From assembly GCF_001279695.1 (NCBI RefSeq), contig NZ_LGDD01000188.1, positions 33,032 to 97,031 of the forward strand: DNA of 64,000 nt, given 5' to 3'. The position numbers and the translations under genes are program-made. Positions within the stretch are counted from its first letter, which is position 1, and each line of letters begins with the position of its first letter. This document shows, piece by piece, positions 1 through 8,012 of this stretch. A model generated the notes under the pieces. The model saw only the letters and a program-made list of their open reading frames with translations. It did no database searches and had not been told where the DNA came from. This DNA is from Streptomyces sp. WM6378. Lineage in GTDB: Bacteria; Actinomycetota; Actinomycetes; Streptomycetales; Streptomycetaceae.

Positions 1-1398
1 CATGTCGCCGCGCGAACCCTCCCGGCCCGGGGTGGCCAGGTGCTTCGCGACGTAGAGGATGCCCTGCTTGGGATAGTCGAAGGGCGAGCCGACGTCGAGG
101 CCCTTCCACTGCGGCACGTCCTCGCCGCCGGTGCCCTCCGGGGAGAGGCCGAGCGAGGCGCCCACCCCGTTGAAGTCCCCGCCCAGCTTGAGCGTCGCGG
201 AGGTCAGGACCACCGAGCGGTCCGTGAAGAGCTTCTCCCTGAGCAGGCCGGACACCGAGAGCGGGGCCACCCGCAGCGAGGCGCCGAAACGGTCGTGGCG
301 CTCGTACCAGACGACGTCCCACTCGGAGCCGTTGGTGATGCGCTCAGCCACACCATGCACCGTCTCCAGCATGGCGAGGGCCTGCTTGCGCACCGCGTCC
401 TCGTCCTGGACGGACTTGTCGCGGGTGGAGCCGAGCGCGGAGATCACCTCGCGGGCGGCGTCGCGCAGCGCCATCAGCGCATAGCCGAGGTCTTCCGGGA
501 CCTCCTCCAGGCGGCCCGGCAGGGCCAGCTCCATCACCCGCTCGAAGCCCTCCGCGGCGGTCTGGAGGCTGTCGGCCACCTTCTCGTTGACCAGCTTGGC
601 GCTGCGCCGCACGGCCCGGTTGACCTGGCCGGGGGTGAGCTCGCCGGTCGCGACGCCGGTGACCCGGGAGACCAGCTCATGAGCCTCGTCGACGATCAGC
701 ACCTCGTGCTGCGGGAGCACCGGGGCGCCCTCGATCGCGTCGATGGCGAGCAGTGCGTGGTTGGTGACGACGACATCGGAGAGCTTGGCGCGCTCGCGGG
801 CCGTCTCCGCGAAGCACTCCGCCCCATAGGCGCACTTCGTGGCGCCCAAACACTCGCGGGAGGACACGGAGACCTGCCCCCACGCCCTGTCCGAGACGCC
901 CGGCGTCAGGTCGTCGCGGTCGCCGGTCTCGGTCTCGTCCGCCCAGTCCCGCATCCTGAGCAGGTCCTGGCCCAGCTTGCTGGTGGGCGCGGCCGACTCG
1001 AACTGGTCGAAGAGACCCTCGTCCTCGTCCTGCGGCGCGCCCTCGTGGAGGCGGTGCAGGCACAGGTAATTGGAGCGGCCCTTCAGCATCGCGAACTGCG
1101 GGCGGCGCCGCAGCAGCGGGTGCAGTGCGTCCACGGTGCGCGGCAGGTCGCGTTCCACTAGCTGGCGCTGGAGCGCCAGCGTGGCCGTGGCGATCACGAC
1201 GCGCTCCCCGTGCGCGAGGGCCGGCACCAGGTAGCCGAGGGACTTTCCGGTGCCCGTCCCGGCCTGGACCAGCAGGTGGGAGCTGTCGTCGACGGCATCG
1301 GCGACAGCCGTGGCCATGGTGACCTGGCCAGGCCGCTCCACGCCGCCGACGGCGGTGACGGCGGCGTGCAGGAGCTCGGGGAGTGAAGGCTTTGTCAT
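1..1398 (-). CDS. DinG/XPD-family ATP-dependent DNA helicase (3' end outside window)
   Basis: I translated this from the minus strand; it is open from the ATG at 1396-1398 to the left edge, so about 466 N-terminal codons are present and the C-terminus is missing. Residues about 45-52 form a Walker A loop (AGTGTGKS) and a DEAH box (IVDEAHE) lies near residue 236. Between them are four cysteines (one near residue 112, then ECLGATKCAYGAEC near 183-193) in the positions expected for the 4Fe-4S cluster of superfamily 2 DinG/XPD helicases. Such enzymes unwind DNA 5'-3' in repair and at R-loops or replication blocks. It lies 37 bp downstream of the siderophore genes on the same strand, so read-through is possible. 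In streptomycetes this gene normally sits beside lexA, which would lie beyond the left edge (from memory). Confidence 0.9.
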   Translation of the reverse strand, partial: MTKPSLPELLHAAVTAVGGVERPGQVTMATAVADAVDDSSHLLVQAGTGTGKSLGYLVPALAHGERVVIATATLALQRQLVERDLPRTVDALHPLLRRRPQFAMLKGRSNYLCLHRLHEGAPQDEDEGLFDQFESAAPTSKLGQDLLRMRDWADETETGDRDDLTPGVSDRAWGQVSVSSRECLGATKCAYGAECFAETARERAKLSDVVVTNHALLAIDAIEGAPVLPQHEVLIVDEAHELVSRVTGVATGELTPGQVNRAVRRSAKLVNEKVADSLQTAAEGFERVMELALPGRLEEVPEDLGYALMALRDAAREVISALGSTRDKSVQDEDAVRKQALAMLETVHGVAERITNGSEWDVVWYERHDRFGASLRVAPLSVSGLLREKLFTDRSVVLTSATLKLGGDFNGVGASLGLSPEGTGGEDVPQWKGLDVGSPFDYPKQGILYVAKHLATPGREGSRGDM

Positions 1399-1435
1399 AG
1401 CCAGACCACCCTAAGGCTCGCCACTGACAATCGGA

Positions 1436-3361
1436 TCACTCAGCCGCTGCGAGAGGGTTCGCCACGGTGCCGTGCACGGCGGCGTGCGGCCGCTCGGGGC
1501 GGTCCCGGTAGCCGTCCGTGTGCAGCCGGTTCCGGTTGAGGCAGAGCCGGTCGATCCGGGGCGTGAGCAGGTCGAACGTTTCGTGGCGGTCCTTCTCGTG
1601 GGGGAAGCGGGCCTGGTGGCGCAGGATCTCGTCGCGCACCAGAGCCCAGAAGTCGGCCTCGGGGACGCCAAGTTGGTCCTCGCAGAGCGGGGCCAGAAAG
1701 CGGAAGACGCCCACGAAGAGCCCCGAATGAATGAATTGCGTGAGGAAGGAGGGCGCCTCCGTAAGGAGGATGTTCCGCACGTCCTCGGGCATCGAGTCGT
1801 GTTCGGGAAGGTGCTCGGCGCTCACATTGATGTCGTCGACGAAGTCCTTGATCGCCAGGCGTACCGGCACGTCCTGGTCGTCGAAGACGACGATGGCGTT
1901 CTCTCCGTGCGGCGAGAAGACGGTGCCGTAGCGGTAGAGGAAGTGCAGCAGCGGCGGCAGCAGGGCGCTGAAGAGCCGGCGCAGCCACACCTGGGGCGCG
2001 AGCCCCGAGCGGGCGACCAGCTCGGCCGTGAAGGCGCGCCCCTCGGGGTCGGTGTGGAGCAGCGCGGCAAGGGTGCGGGCCCGTTCGCCCGCCGCGAGCC
2101 GCTGCGGCAGGGGCTCGCGCCAGATCGCCCCGAGCAACTCCTTGTACTGGTAGGGGACTTCGCCGATGCGGTCGTACACCGGGTGCTCCACGGCAACCGA
2201 GGCGACTTCGCCGAGCAGGAGCACCCGGCACTCGTCCCGCAGGAAGGCGTCCCGCTCGCACAGGCCCTGTACCCAGGCCGTGACGGCGGGCGCGGCCACG
2301 GTGCGCTCGGTCGGAAGGCCCCTCCAGACCAGGGTGTTGAGGATGGACAGCGGCAGTTTCACCGTGTGGCGCTCGGGCCGTGAAAGGTTCAGGAAGGTGC
2401 GGATGGACTGCTGCGGCAGCCGTACGTCGCCGTCGGTGGGCAGCGGCACGATGGCGTTGTCGGCGACGGCCGGGGCGAACAGCGGAAGGATCATCTCCGT
2501 CCACTGCCAGGGGTGGACGGGCAGGTACAGGTACGCCGCCGGATCCAGGCCGCGGGCCCGTAGCGCCGCGGCGAACGCCTCGCGGACGGGGGCGTCGAGC
2601 TCGCGGTCGTAGAGCCGGTCCGGCGTGGCCAGCGTCTCGACACCTCGGTAGCTCGCGAGGTCGGTGCGGACCGCGATCCAGGGCAGCTTGGCCGGCGTGC
2701 GGGCCTCCGGGCTCCAGCGCGCGGCGTCGTCGGCGGAGAACCCGAGCCGGCCCTTGTTGAGCACGAGCCAGGGGTGACCGGTCTGGTGGCCCTCCAGCTC
2801 CGCGTAGCCGAGGTCGGCGAGCTGGGCGGCGGGCAGTGCGGTGGCGCGCAGGCGGCTGTCGGCGGCCAGGGTGGCGGTGAGTTCCCGTACGAGGTGTCCG
2901 AAGGTGGCGCCGTCGACGCCGAGGGTCCGGCGGGCGAGCGCGAGGAAGCGAATGGGGTCGCCAAAGGCCTCGGGGGACGGGAGCGGGTGGTCTGGGGCGC
3001 TCTGTTCGCCGGGCTCCCCCGCGCTCCGGGCGCGCTGCGCGGTGCGCCGGACGGAGTCGGGGTCCACCTGCCAGCCGCCGTACGCGCCGCGCCGCGCCAG
3101 GAAGGTCAAAGTGCTGCCGTCGTCCAGCGTGAACCCGTACTGACCTGCGCTTTTTTCGTCCGGACCGGCATTGTCAGTGGTGGGCCCTACCGTTGGTTGC
3201 ACGATTTCCTCGTAGGCGAAGGCACCGATCATCTTCGCGAGGAGGAGACGTCCCGCACGGTCCCAGGCCTCGCGGTTCAGCTCGGGTGGGGCCAGCAGCC
3301 CGGGCGGGGCCTGGCGGTCGAGGAGGCCGCGGGATTCATCGGGAGAAGGAGGGTTCGGCAT
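1436..3361 (-). CDS. NIS siderophore synthetase, IucA/IucC family, type C-like
   Basis: A 641-residue IucA/IucC-family synthetase, which adenylates a carboxylate (usually citrate or a citryl monoamide) and condenses it with an amine or hydroxylamine in the cytoplasm. The N-terminal nucleotide-binding motif near residue 192 reads GHPWLVLNKGRLGFS, the form seen in type C enzymes such as DesD and IucC. The C-terminal palm motifs are SPHGENAIVVF (about 485) and IKDFVDDINVS (about 505). The ATG is preceded by GAGGAG at good spacing. It is the last gene of a four-gene operon and lies 60 bp after the acyltransferase gene. Its partner type A enzyme would make the first amide and this one the second. 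The substrate cannot be read from sequence. Confidence 0.92.
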   Translation of the reverse strand: MPNPPSPDESRGLLDRQAPPGLLAPPELNREAWDRAGRLLLAKMIGAFAYEEIVQPTVGPTTDNAGPDEKSAGQYGFTLDDGSTLTFLARRGAYGGWQVDPDSVRRTAQRARSAGEPGEQSAPDHPLPSPEAFGDPIRFLALARRTLGVDGATFGHLVRELTATLAADSRLRATALPAAQLADLGYAELEGHQTGHPWLVLNKGRLGFSADDAARWSPEARTPAKLPWIAVRTDLASYRGVETLATPDRLYDRELDAPVREAFAAALRARGLDPAAYLYLPVHPWQWTEMILPLFAPAVADNAIVPLPTDGDVRLPQQSIRTFLNLSRPERHTVKLPLSILNTLVWRGLPTERTVAAPAVTAWVQGLCERDAFLRDECRVLLLGEVASVAVEHPVYDRIGEVPYQYKELLGAIWREPLPQRLAAGERARTLAALLHTDPEGRAFTAELVARSGLAPQVWLRRLFSALLPPLLHFLYRYGTVFSPHGENAIVVFDDQDVPVRLAIKDFVDDINVSAEHLPEHDSMPEDVRNILLTEAPSFLTQFIHSGLFVGVFRFLAPLCEDQLGVPEADFWALVRDEILRHQARFPHEKDRHETFDLLTPRIDRLCLNRNRLHTDGYRDRPERPHAAVHGTVANPLAAAE

Positions 3362-3421
3362 GGGGACTCCTCGGGGTCGAACCGATTCGGGGCTAGGGGT
3401 GTATGCGGAGCGGCGGGGCGT

Positions 3422-4309
3422 TCACAGCAGGTTCCTGAGCGCGCGGTCGCGGACCATCAGGGCGGCTCGCTTGTCGGGCAGGTCGACCTCCGCGTGGAAG
3501 CGGAAGCCGGCGCTGAGGAACGCGGAGACGGAGGGGGTGTTGCGCAGATCGGGTTCGGCGATCACACGGGGGCAGTTGGGACGGTTGTCGATGACCAGGT
3601 CGGCGACGGCCCTGAGCAGGGTGGTCCCGACGCCCCGGCCGCGGTCGGCGACGCCGCCGATGAGCAGATGGAGACCGGTGTCGTGCGGGCGGGCCGGATA
3701 GTGGCGGGCCAGCGGGTCCAGGTCCGCGCGGTAGATCTCCCAGTAGCTCATGGGAGTTCCGTCGAGGACGCCCACACAGGGCACGCTGCGGCCGTCGCCG
3801 TCTAGCTGGTTGCGCAGATGGGCCGCGGTGACCGACGCGGGTCCCGCCAGGTCCCAGAAGGCGGCCACGGCAGGGTCGTTCATCCACTGGGCGAGGAGAG
3901 CGAGGTCGCGTTCGGGACGTACCGGGACGAGCTGGAACACGCCGAGCGGGGTGGTGACCGGCGCCCAGTCGCCGGGGGAATCGAGCAGGTCGTCCATGAC
4001 GGGGCAGGCCCGTCGGGCAGCGCTGCCGGACTGCGGCAGCAGGTCGGTACCGGCCCACTGCTGGGCCACGCCGTCCGGGAGAGGTTCCGGGGCCGCGAGT
4101 CCTGAGCCCGAGGGAGCGGAATCCGCGCCCGGCCCGCAGAGCCCGGACCCGAGCCCGTCCGGGACCGAACCGCCCGGCCCGTCAGGGCTGTCGCCGAACA
4201 GGGCGACCAGTTCGTCGGGCAGCTCCAGGTCCAGGGTGTCGTCGGCCGCCTCCCCCTGGTGGGGGGCCGGGTCGGCTTCGGCGTCGGTGCTCGCATCGGT
4301 GGGAGGCAC
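3422..4309 (-). CDS. Siderophore-type GNAT acyltransferase with long N-terminal extension
   Basis: A 295-residue protein whose C-terminal half (about 120-290) is a GNAT domain of the IucB/RhbD class: VPVRPERDLALLAQWMNDP, then YWEIYRADLD and the acetyl-CoA loop region GVADRGRGVGTTLLRAV. Such enzymes acylate the terminal (hydroxyl)amine of the diamine arm before condensation with citrate. The first ~110 residues are acidic and rich in Gly, Pro and Ser, with a short predicted helix LDLELPDELVALFGD; IucB-type proteins are usually shorter there. The GTG start has AGGAG 8 nt upstream. It lies 30 bp downstream of the type A synthetase gene and so is probably translated from one transcript with it. 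Confidence 0.88.
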   Translation of the reverse strand: MPPTDASTDAEADPAPHQGEAADDTLDLELPDELVALFGDSPDGPGGSVPDGLGSGLCGPGADSAPSGSGLAAPEPLPDGVAQQWAGTDLLPQSGSAARRACPVMDDLLDSPGDWAPVTTPLGVFQLVPVRPERDLALLAQWMNDPAVAAFWDLAGPASVTAAHLRNQLDGDGRSVPCVGVLDGTPMSYWEIYRADLDPLARHYPARPHDTGLHLLIGGVADRGRGVGTTLLRAVADLVIDNRPNCPRVIAEPDLRNTPSVSAFLSAGFRFHAEVDLPDKRAALMVRDRALRNLL

Positions 4310-4339
4310 GGCGACGCTCCTCTCAGCAGTTCGTACGGG

Positions 4340-6208
4340 TCAAGTTCCGTTGGTGTGAAGGGGGTTGGTGATCGTGACGTAGACGGACTGTGTGTCGACC
4401 GGGCCGACGAGTTCGTCGAGGCCGTGCAGCCGGGTCAGCAGGTTGGCCTTGCAGCGCAGCGTCGCGCTGTCCAGCAACTGGGCGGGCAGGGGCGAGCCGA
4501 GGTCGGTGGCCTTGGCGAGGAACCGGCGCAGGGCGGCGAGCAGGACGCGTTCGTCGGCGAGGTGCTGGGCGCCGAAGGCCCCGATGAGACCGAGGACGTT
4601 GTTGATGCCGAGGTAGTAGGCGAAGCGCTCGTCGGTCACGGCATCGGGGACGAAGGTGTCGCTGGTGGCGCCGATGCCGGGCAGCCGCCGCTCCAGGGCG
4701 GCGCGGTGCGACTCGCGGAAGTAGTAGCCCTGGTTGTCGCGGTAGCGGCCACCCACGGGCCAGCCGTCGGGGTCGAGCAGGACCAGGGTGTTCTGCTGGT
4801 GGGCCTCCAGGGCGATGCCTGCCGTGCCGTCCAGCCAGAGCAGCGGGCGTACGACCTGGTCGAGGTAGCGCAGGAACCACTCGGCACAGACGGCCGTGAT
4901 GGGCCGGCCGGTGCGGGCGGCGAGCCGGCCCACGACGTCGGCGAGGCGCGACAGCATCCCGGGACGGCCCGGCATGGGGCGCGGGGCGGTGAGTGCGGCG
5001 ATGCAGACGGCGTCGTCGCCGGGCGCGAAGGGGTTGTGGCGGACCATGACGTCAAGGCCCGGCAGGGGTTCGCCGTCCGGGGTGTCGACGGCGAGCCAGG
5101 CGGGGTCACGGACGATGTCGAAGCAGGGGTGCGCGGACTGCCACTCCTCGCCGAGACCGGCCCGCAGCAGGCGGTGGACCTCCACACCGCGGTGGAGTTC
5201 CTTGCGGAGGTTCTCACGACGGGAGTTGGTGATGCGTACGCCGAGCGACAGCTTGAGCATGGCGTCGGCGCCGGAGCGGTGGACGGTGCGGACGGAGGAC
5301 GTGGGGTGCCAGTCCTCGCCGTGCGGGCCGAGGTCGTGCAGGAGCCCGGCGTCGAGCAGTGCGGCGACGGCGGGGCGCTGGGCGATGTCGCGGGCTTGCC
5401 AGGGGTGCAAGGGCAACGGGACGGCGCCGGGCGGAAGTTGGATGCCGTCCGCGAGCCGGTGCGCCAGCTGTGCGGCGTCGATGGCGCGGCCGCCTTCGGT
5501 CCATGCCGAGTCGGTGGCGAGGACGCGGGGGTCGACGGCCATCCAGTGCAGCGGGAAGGAGCCGTACAACTCGGGTGAGTAGCGGCGCGCTTCCGTCTCG
5601 GAGAGGCCCTCGCGGCTCTTCGGGGTGGGGTGCAGCGGGTGGCCGAGGAGGAGGGACTGTTCGGCGGTGAGGAAGAGATCGGCGGTGTCGTGGGGGCCGG
5701 GGCGGGTGCGCCGGTCGGCGATGAAGTCCGCGGTGCGGCGCACGGAGTCGGCGACCCGGCCCACCAGGTCGGCGCCCTCGCTCTGGCCGGCCTCGCGGCC
5801 GAGCAGGGCGGCGACCGTGACGGCGTCGGCGGGCGGGGCGCCCGGGGAGCCGCCTTCCAGGGTGGGCCTGGCGAACCGGTGCCAGCCGGTGGCCGACCAG
5901 TACAGGACGGGCACGGCCAGCGCGGTTCCGCTGGCCGGGAGCGGGATGCGCAGGACCGGACCGGCCGGCGCGGTCAGGTCGTTCTCCCGCACCCAGCAGC
6001 GCAGCAGGTTCTCGACGGCGGCCGCTTCTGCCGCGGCCCCGGGGTCGGGAGCGTCGAGCGGGTCCGGATCGGTTGGGGTGGTCAGTCGTTCGCCGTGGAT
6101 CCCGGCCTTCTGGCGCGGCACCGTCGTCGGCTCGGCCACCAGCGGGCCGCGGTGGGCGGTGACAGGGCCGTCGGCCTCGTGCGCATCGGGTGCGGGAGTG
6201 GGATTCAC
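4340..6208 (-). CDS. NIS siderophore synthetase, IucA/IucC family, type A-like
   Basis: A 622-residue synthetase with the canonical N-terminal ATP-binding motif GHPLHPTPKSREG (about residue 189) and C-terminal active-site motifs EAHQQNTLVLL (about 468) and YRDNQGYYFRESH (about 491). These resemble the RhbC/IucA group that couples citrate to the first diamine-derived arm. The GTG start (codons for M-N-P-T-P) has AAGGAAG upstream. It lies 37 bp after the aminotransferase gene, on the same strand. Together with the type C synthetase it forms the two-enzyme pair seen in rhizobactin, schizokinen and aerobactin pathways. The product here is unknown. Confidence 0.92.
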   Translation of the reverse strand: MNPTPAPDAHEADGPVTAHRGPLVAEPTTVPRQKAGIHGERLTTPTDPDPLDAPDPGAAAEAAAVENLLRCWVRENDLTAPAGPVLRIPLPASGTALAVPVLYWSATGWHRFARPTLEGGSPGAPPADAVTVAALLGREAGQSEGADLVGRVADSVRRTADFIADRRTRPGPHDTADLFLTAEQSLLLGHPLHPTPKSREGLSETEARRYSPELYGSFPLHWMAVDPRVLATDSAWTEGGRAIDAAQLAHRLADGIQLPPGAVPLPLHPWQARDIAQRPAVAALLDAGLLHDLGPHGEDWHPTSSVRTVHRSGADAMLKLSLGVRITNSRRENLRKELHRGVEVHRLLRAGLGEEWQSAHPCFDIVRDPAWLAVDTPDGEPLPGLDVMVRHNPFAPGDDAVCIAALTAPRPMPGRPGMLSRLADVVGRLAARTGRPITAVCAEWFLRYLDQVVRPLLWLDGTAGIALEAHQQNTLVLLDPDGWPVGGRYRDNQGYYFRESHRAALERRLPGIGATSDTFVPDAVTDERFAYYLGINNVLGLIGAFGAQHLADERVLLAALRRFLAKATDLGSPLPAQLLDSATLRCKANLLTRLHGLDELVGPVDTQSVYVTITNPLHTNGT

Positions 6209-6245
6209 GGCGGTCTTCCTTGCGAGCTCGTGGGGTGGTCCGGGA

Positions 6246-7658
6246 TCAGTGGGACGGTCCGGTCTCGGCCCGGTGGTGCGCGACGCCGGTCCCCGAGTCG
6301 GCGCGCTGGTGCGAGGCGCGCGCGGCGGCCGACAGGGCGTCGGCGAGCCGGTCGAGGACGGCCACGGCCTGCTCGTCGGTGAGGGTGAGCGGGGGCAGCA
6401 GGCGTACGACGCTGGAGTGGCGGCCGCCGAGCTCGACGATGAGCCCGCGCCGCAGGCACTCCTGCTGCACGGCGGCGGCCAGGGCGGGCGCGGGCGGCGG
6501 AGGGTTGCCGGAGCTGAGGTCCTCGCGCTCCGGGTCGACGAGTTCGACGCCGATCATCAGGCCCCGGCCGCGCACGTCGCCGATGCAGGGGTGGTCGGCG
6601 GCGAGGCCCTGCAACTGGCCGAGCATGCGGGCCCCGAGGACGGCCGCCCGGTCGGCGAGCCGGTTCTCGCGGACGTACGCGAGGGTGGCTCTGCCTGCCG
6701 CCATGGCGAGCTGGTTGCCGCGGAACGTACCGGCGTGCGCGCCGGGCTCCCACGCGTCGAGGCCGTCCCGGTACACGATCACGGCCAGCGGCAGCGAGCC
6801 GCCGATGGCCTTGGAGAGCACCATCACGTCGGGCACCACCCCGCTGTGCTCGACGGCCCAGAACGTGCCGGTGCGGCCGACGCCCGTCTGCACCTCGTCG
6901 GCGATCAGCGGGATGGAGCGGCTCGCGGTGATCTCGCGCATCCGGCGCATCCAGGCGTCGGGCGCCGGGATCACGCCGCCCTCTCCCTGCACCGGTTCGA
7001 GGATCATCCCGGCCGGTGCGGGGACGCCGCCCTTGGGGTCGTCGAGGAGGTTCTCGGTCCAGCGGGCGGCGGTCTCGGCCCCGCGTTCGCCGCCGAGTCC
7101 GTACGGGCAGCGGTAGTTCTGCGGGTAGGGCAGCCGGGTCACCCCGGCGTCCCGGGCGCCGCCGGAGACGGCGAGGGCGCCCGCGGTCATGCCGTGGTAG
7201 GCACCGGTGAAGGCGAGCATTCCGGTGCGCCCGGTGGCGGTGCGGACCAGCTTCAGCGCGGCCTCGACCGCGTCCGTGCCGGCCGGTCCGCAGAACTGGA
7301 TCCTTCCGTGCTCGGCGAGTTGGCGCGGCAGGGTGGCGAACAGCTCCGTGGTGAAGGCGTCCTTGACCGGTGTCGCGAGGTCAAGGATGTGCAGCGGCGC
7401 CCCCGAGTCGAGGACCTTGCGGATCGCTTCGAGCACGACGGGATGGTTGTGCCCGAGCGCCAGTGTCCCCGCCCCCGAGAGGCAGTCCAGATAGCGCCGC
7501 CCGTCCGCGCCCTCGATCGTCAGCCCGCGCGCCCGCACGGGCACGATGGGCAGCGAACGGGCATAGGTGCGGGCCGCCGACTCCCTCAGGGACTGCCTTC
7601 GCAGGATCCCCTCATGAGTGCTGAGCAGCGCCGTCGGAGCTGGTTCGGTCACGGCCAC
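6246..7658 (-). CDS. Class III aminotransferase, diaminobutyrate--2-oxoglutarate type
   Basis: A 470-residue PLP-dependent class III aminotransferase. The best start is the GTG at 7656-7658, behind GGGAGG; the open frame runs further upstream to 7916, but that part is not family-like. Family motifs: SGAGTLALGHNHP near residue 70, the PLP-binding aspartate in PLIADEVQTGVGRTG, and the Schiff-base lysine in VLSKAIGGSLPLAV (about residue 281), followed by PGAHAGTFRGNQLAMAAG. The last segment is characteristic of RhbA/DABA transaminases, which convert aspartate semialdehyde plus glutamate to L-2,4-diaminobutyrate. It is the first gene of the NIS operon and has an iron-box-like site about 150 bp upstream. 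EctB-type ectoine enzymes are close relatives, but there is no ectoine synthase nearby. Confidence 0.88.
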   Translation of the reverse strand: MAVTEPAPTALLSTHEGILRRQSLRESAARTYARSLPIVPVRARGLTIEGADGRRYLDCLSGAGTLALGHNHPVVLEAIRKVLDSGAPLHILDLATPVKDAFTTELFATLPRQLAEHGRIQFCGPAGTDAVEAALKLVRTATGRTGMLAFTGAYHGMTAGALAVSGGARDAGVTRLPYPQNYRCPYGLGGERGAETAARWTENLLDDPKGGVPAPAGMILEPVQGEGGVIPAPDAWMRRMREITASRSIPLIADEVQTGVGRTGTFWAVEHSGVVPDVMVLSKAIGGSLPLAVIVYRDGLDAWEPGAHAGTFRGNQLAMAAGRATLAYVRENRLADRAAVLGARMLGQLQGLAADHPCIGDVRGRGLMIGVELVDPEREDLSSGNPPPPAPALAAAVQQECLRRGLIVELGGRHSSVVRLLPPLTLTDEQAVAVLDRLADALSAAARASHQRADSGTGVAHHRAETGPSH

Positions 7659-7796
7659 GACTGCTGGTCCTCCCGCTGTGACGGTTCCGTATCGCGTCCG
7701 TTGCGCGGCGCGTACCCCCACGCTGAACGCTGTCCTGATGTCCCCCGTACGTACCAACGACGCCGGCACCGCGGGAGCACGGCCAAACGGGAACTT

Positions 7797-7814
7797 CCTT
7801 GCCTCCAGGCAAGG
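7797..7814. repeat. Perfect inverted repeat overlapping the iron box
   Basis: CCTTGCCT-CC-AGGCAAGG is an 8-bp perfect palindrome with a 2-bp spacer. It overlaps the end of the candidate iron box between the siderophore operon and the divergent protease gene. It may be a second operator or an early-transcript hairpin. The rest of the 354-bp intergenic region (7659-8012) shows no other element I can support. Confidence 0.5.
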
Positions 7815-7828
7815 TTCGCCTAACCGGC
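7810..7828 (-). promoter_or_regulatory. Candidate IdeR/DmdR iron box
   Basis: The site read on the minus strand is GCCGGTTAGGCGAACCTTG. It keeps the core GGTTAGGC..ACCT of the actinobacterial iron-box consensus (TTAGGTTAGGCTCACCTAA), about 12-13 of 19 positions. It lies ~150 bp upstream of the first gene of the NIS siderophore operon, where an iron-dependent repressor would be expected to act. Confidence 0.65.
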
Positions 7829-8012
7829 GCGGCGGAGCGGTCCGGCGGGTGGAACCGCGGCCCTGCCGCGCACCGTCCCCACCGGCACCGGCATAGTGGG
7901 GCCCGCACTCGGGCACCGGCTCGCGGTGCCGCTGTTGACGAGTTTGTTCACGAGTTCAGAAGACGAAGAAGACGAAGACGCTTTGATGACGAAGTTCCAG
8001 GGGGAATTCGAG

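Noticed and set aside
1436-7658. Possibility that the aminotransferase belongs to an ectoine cluster (EctB)
   Set aside because: No ectA, ectC or ectD is near, and the aminotransferase is embedded with two IucA/IucC synthetases.
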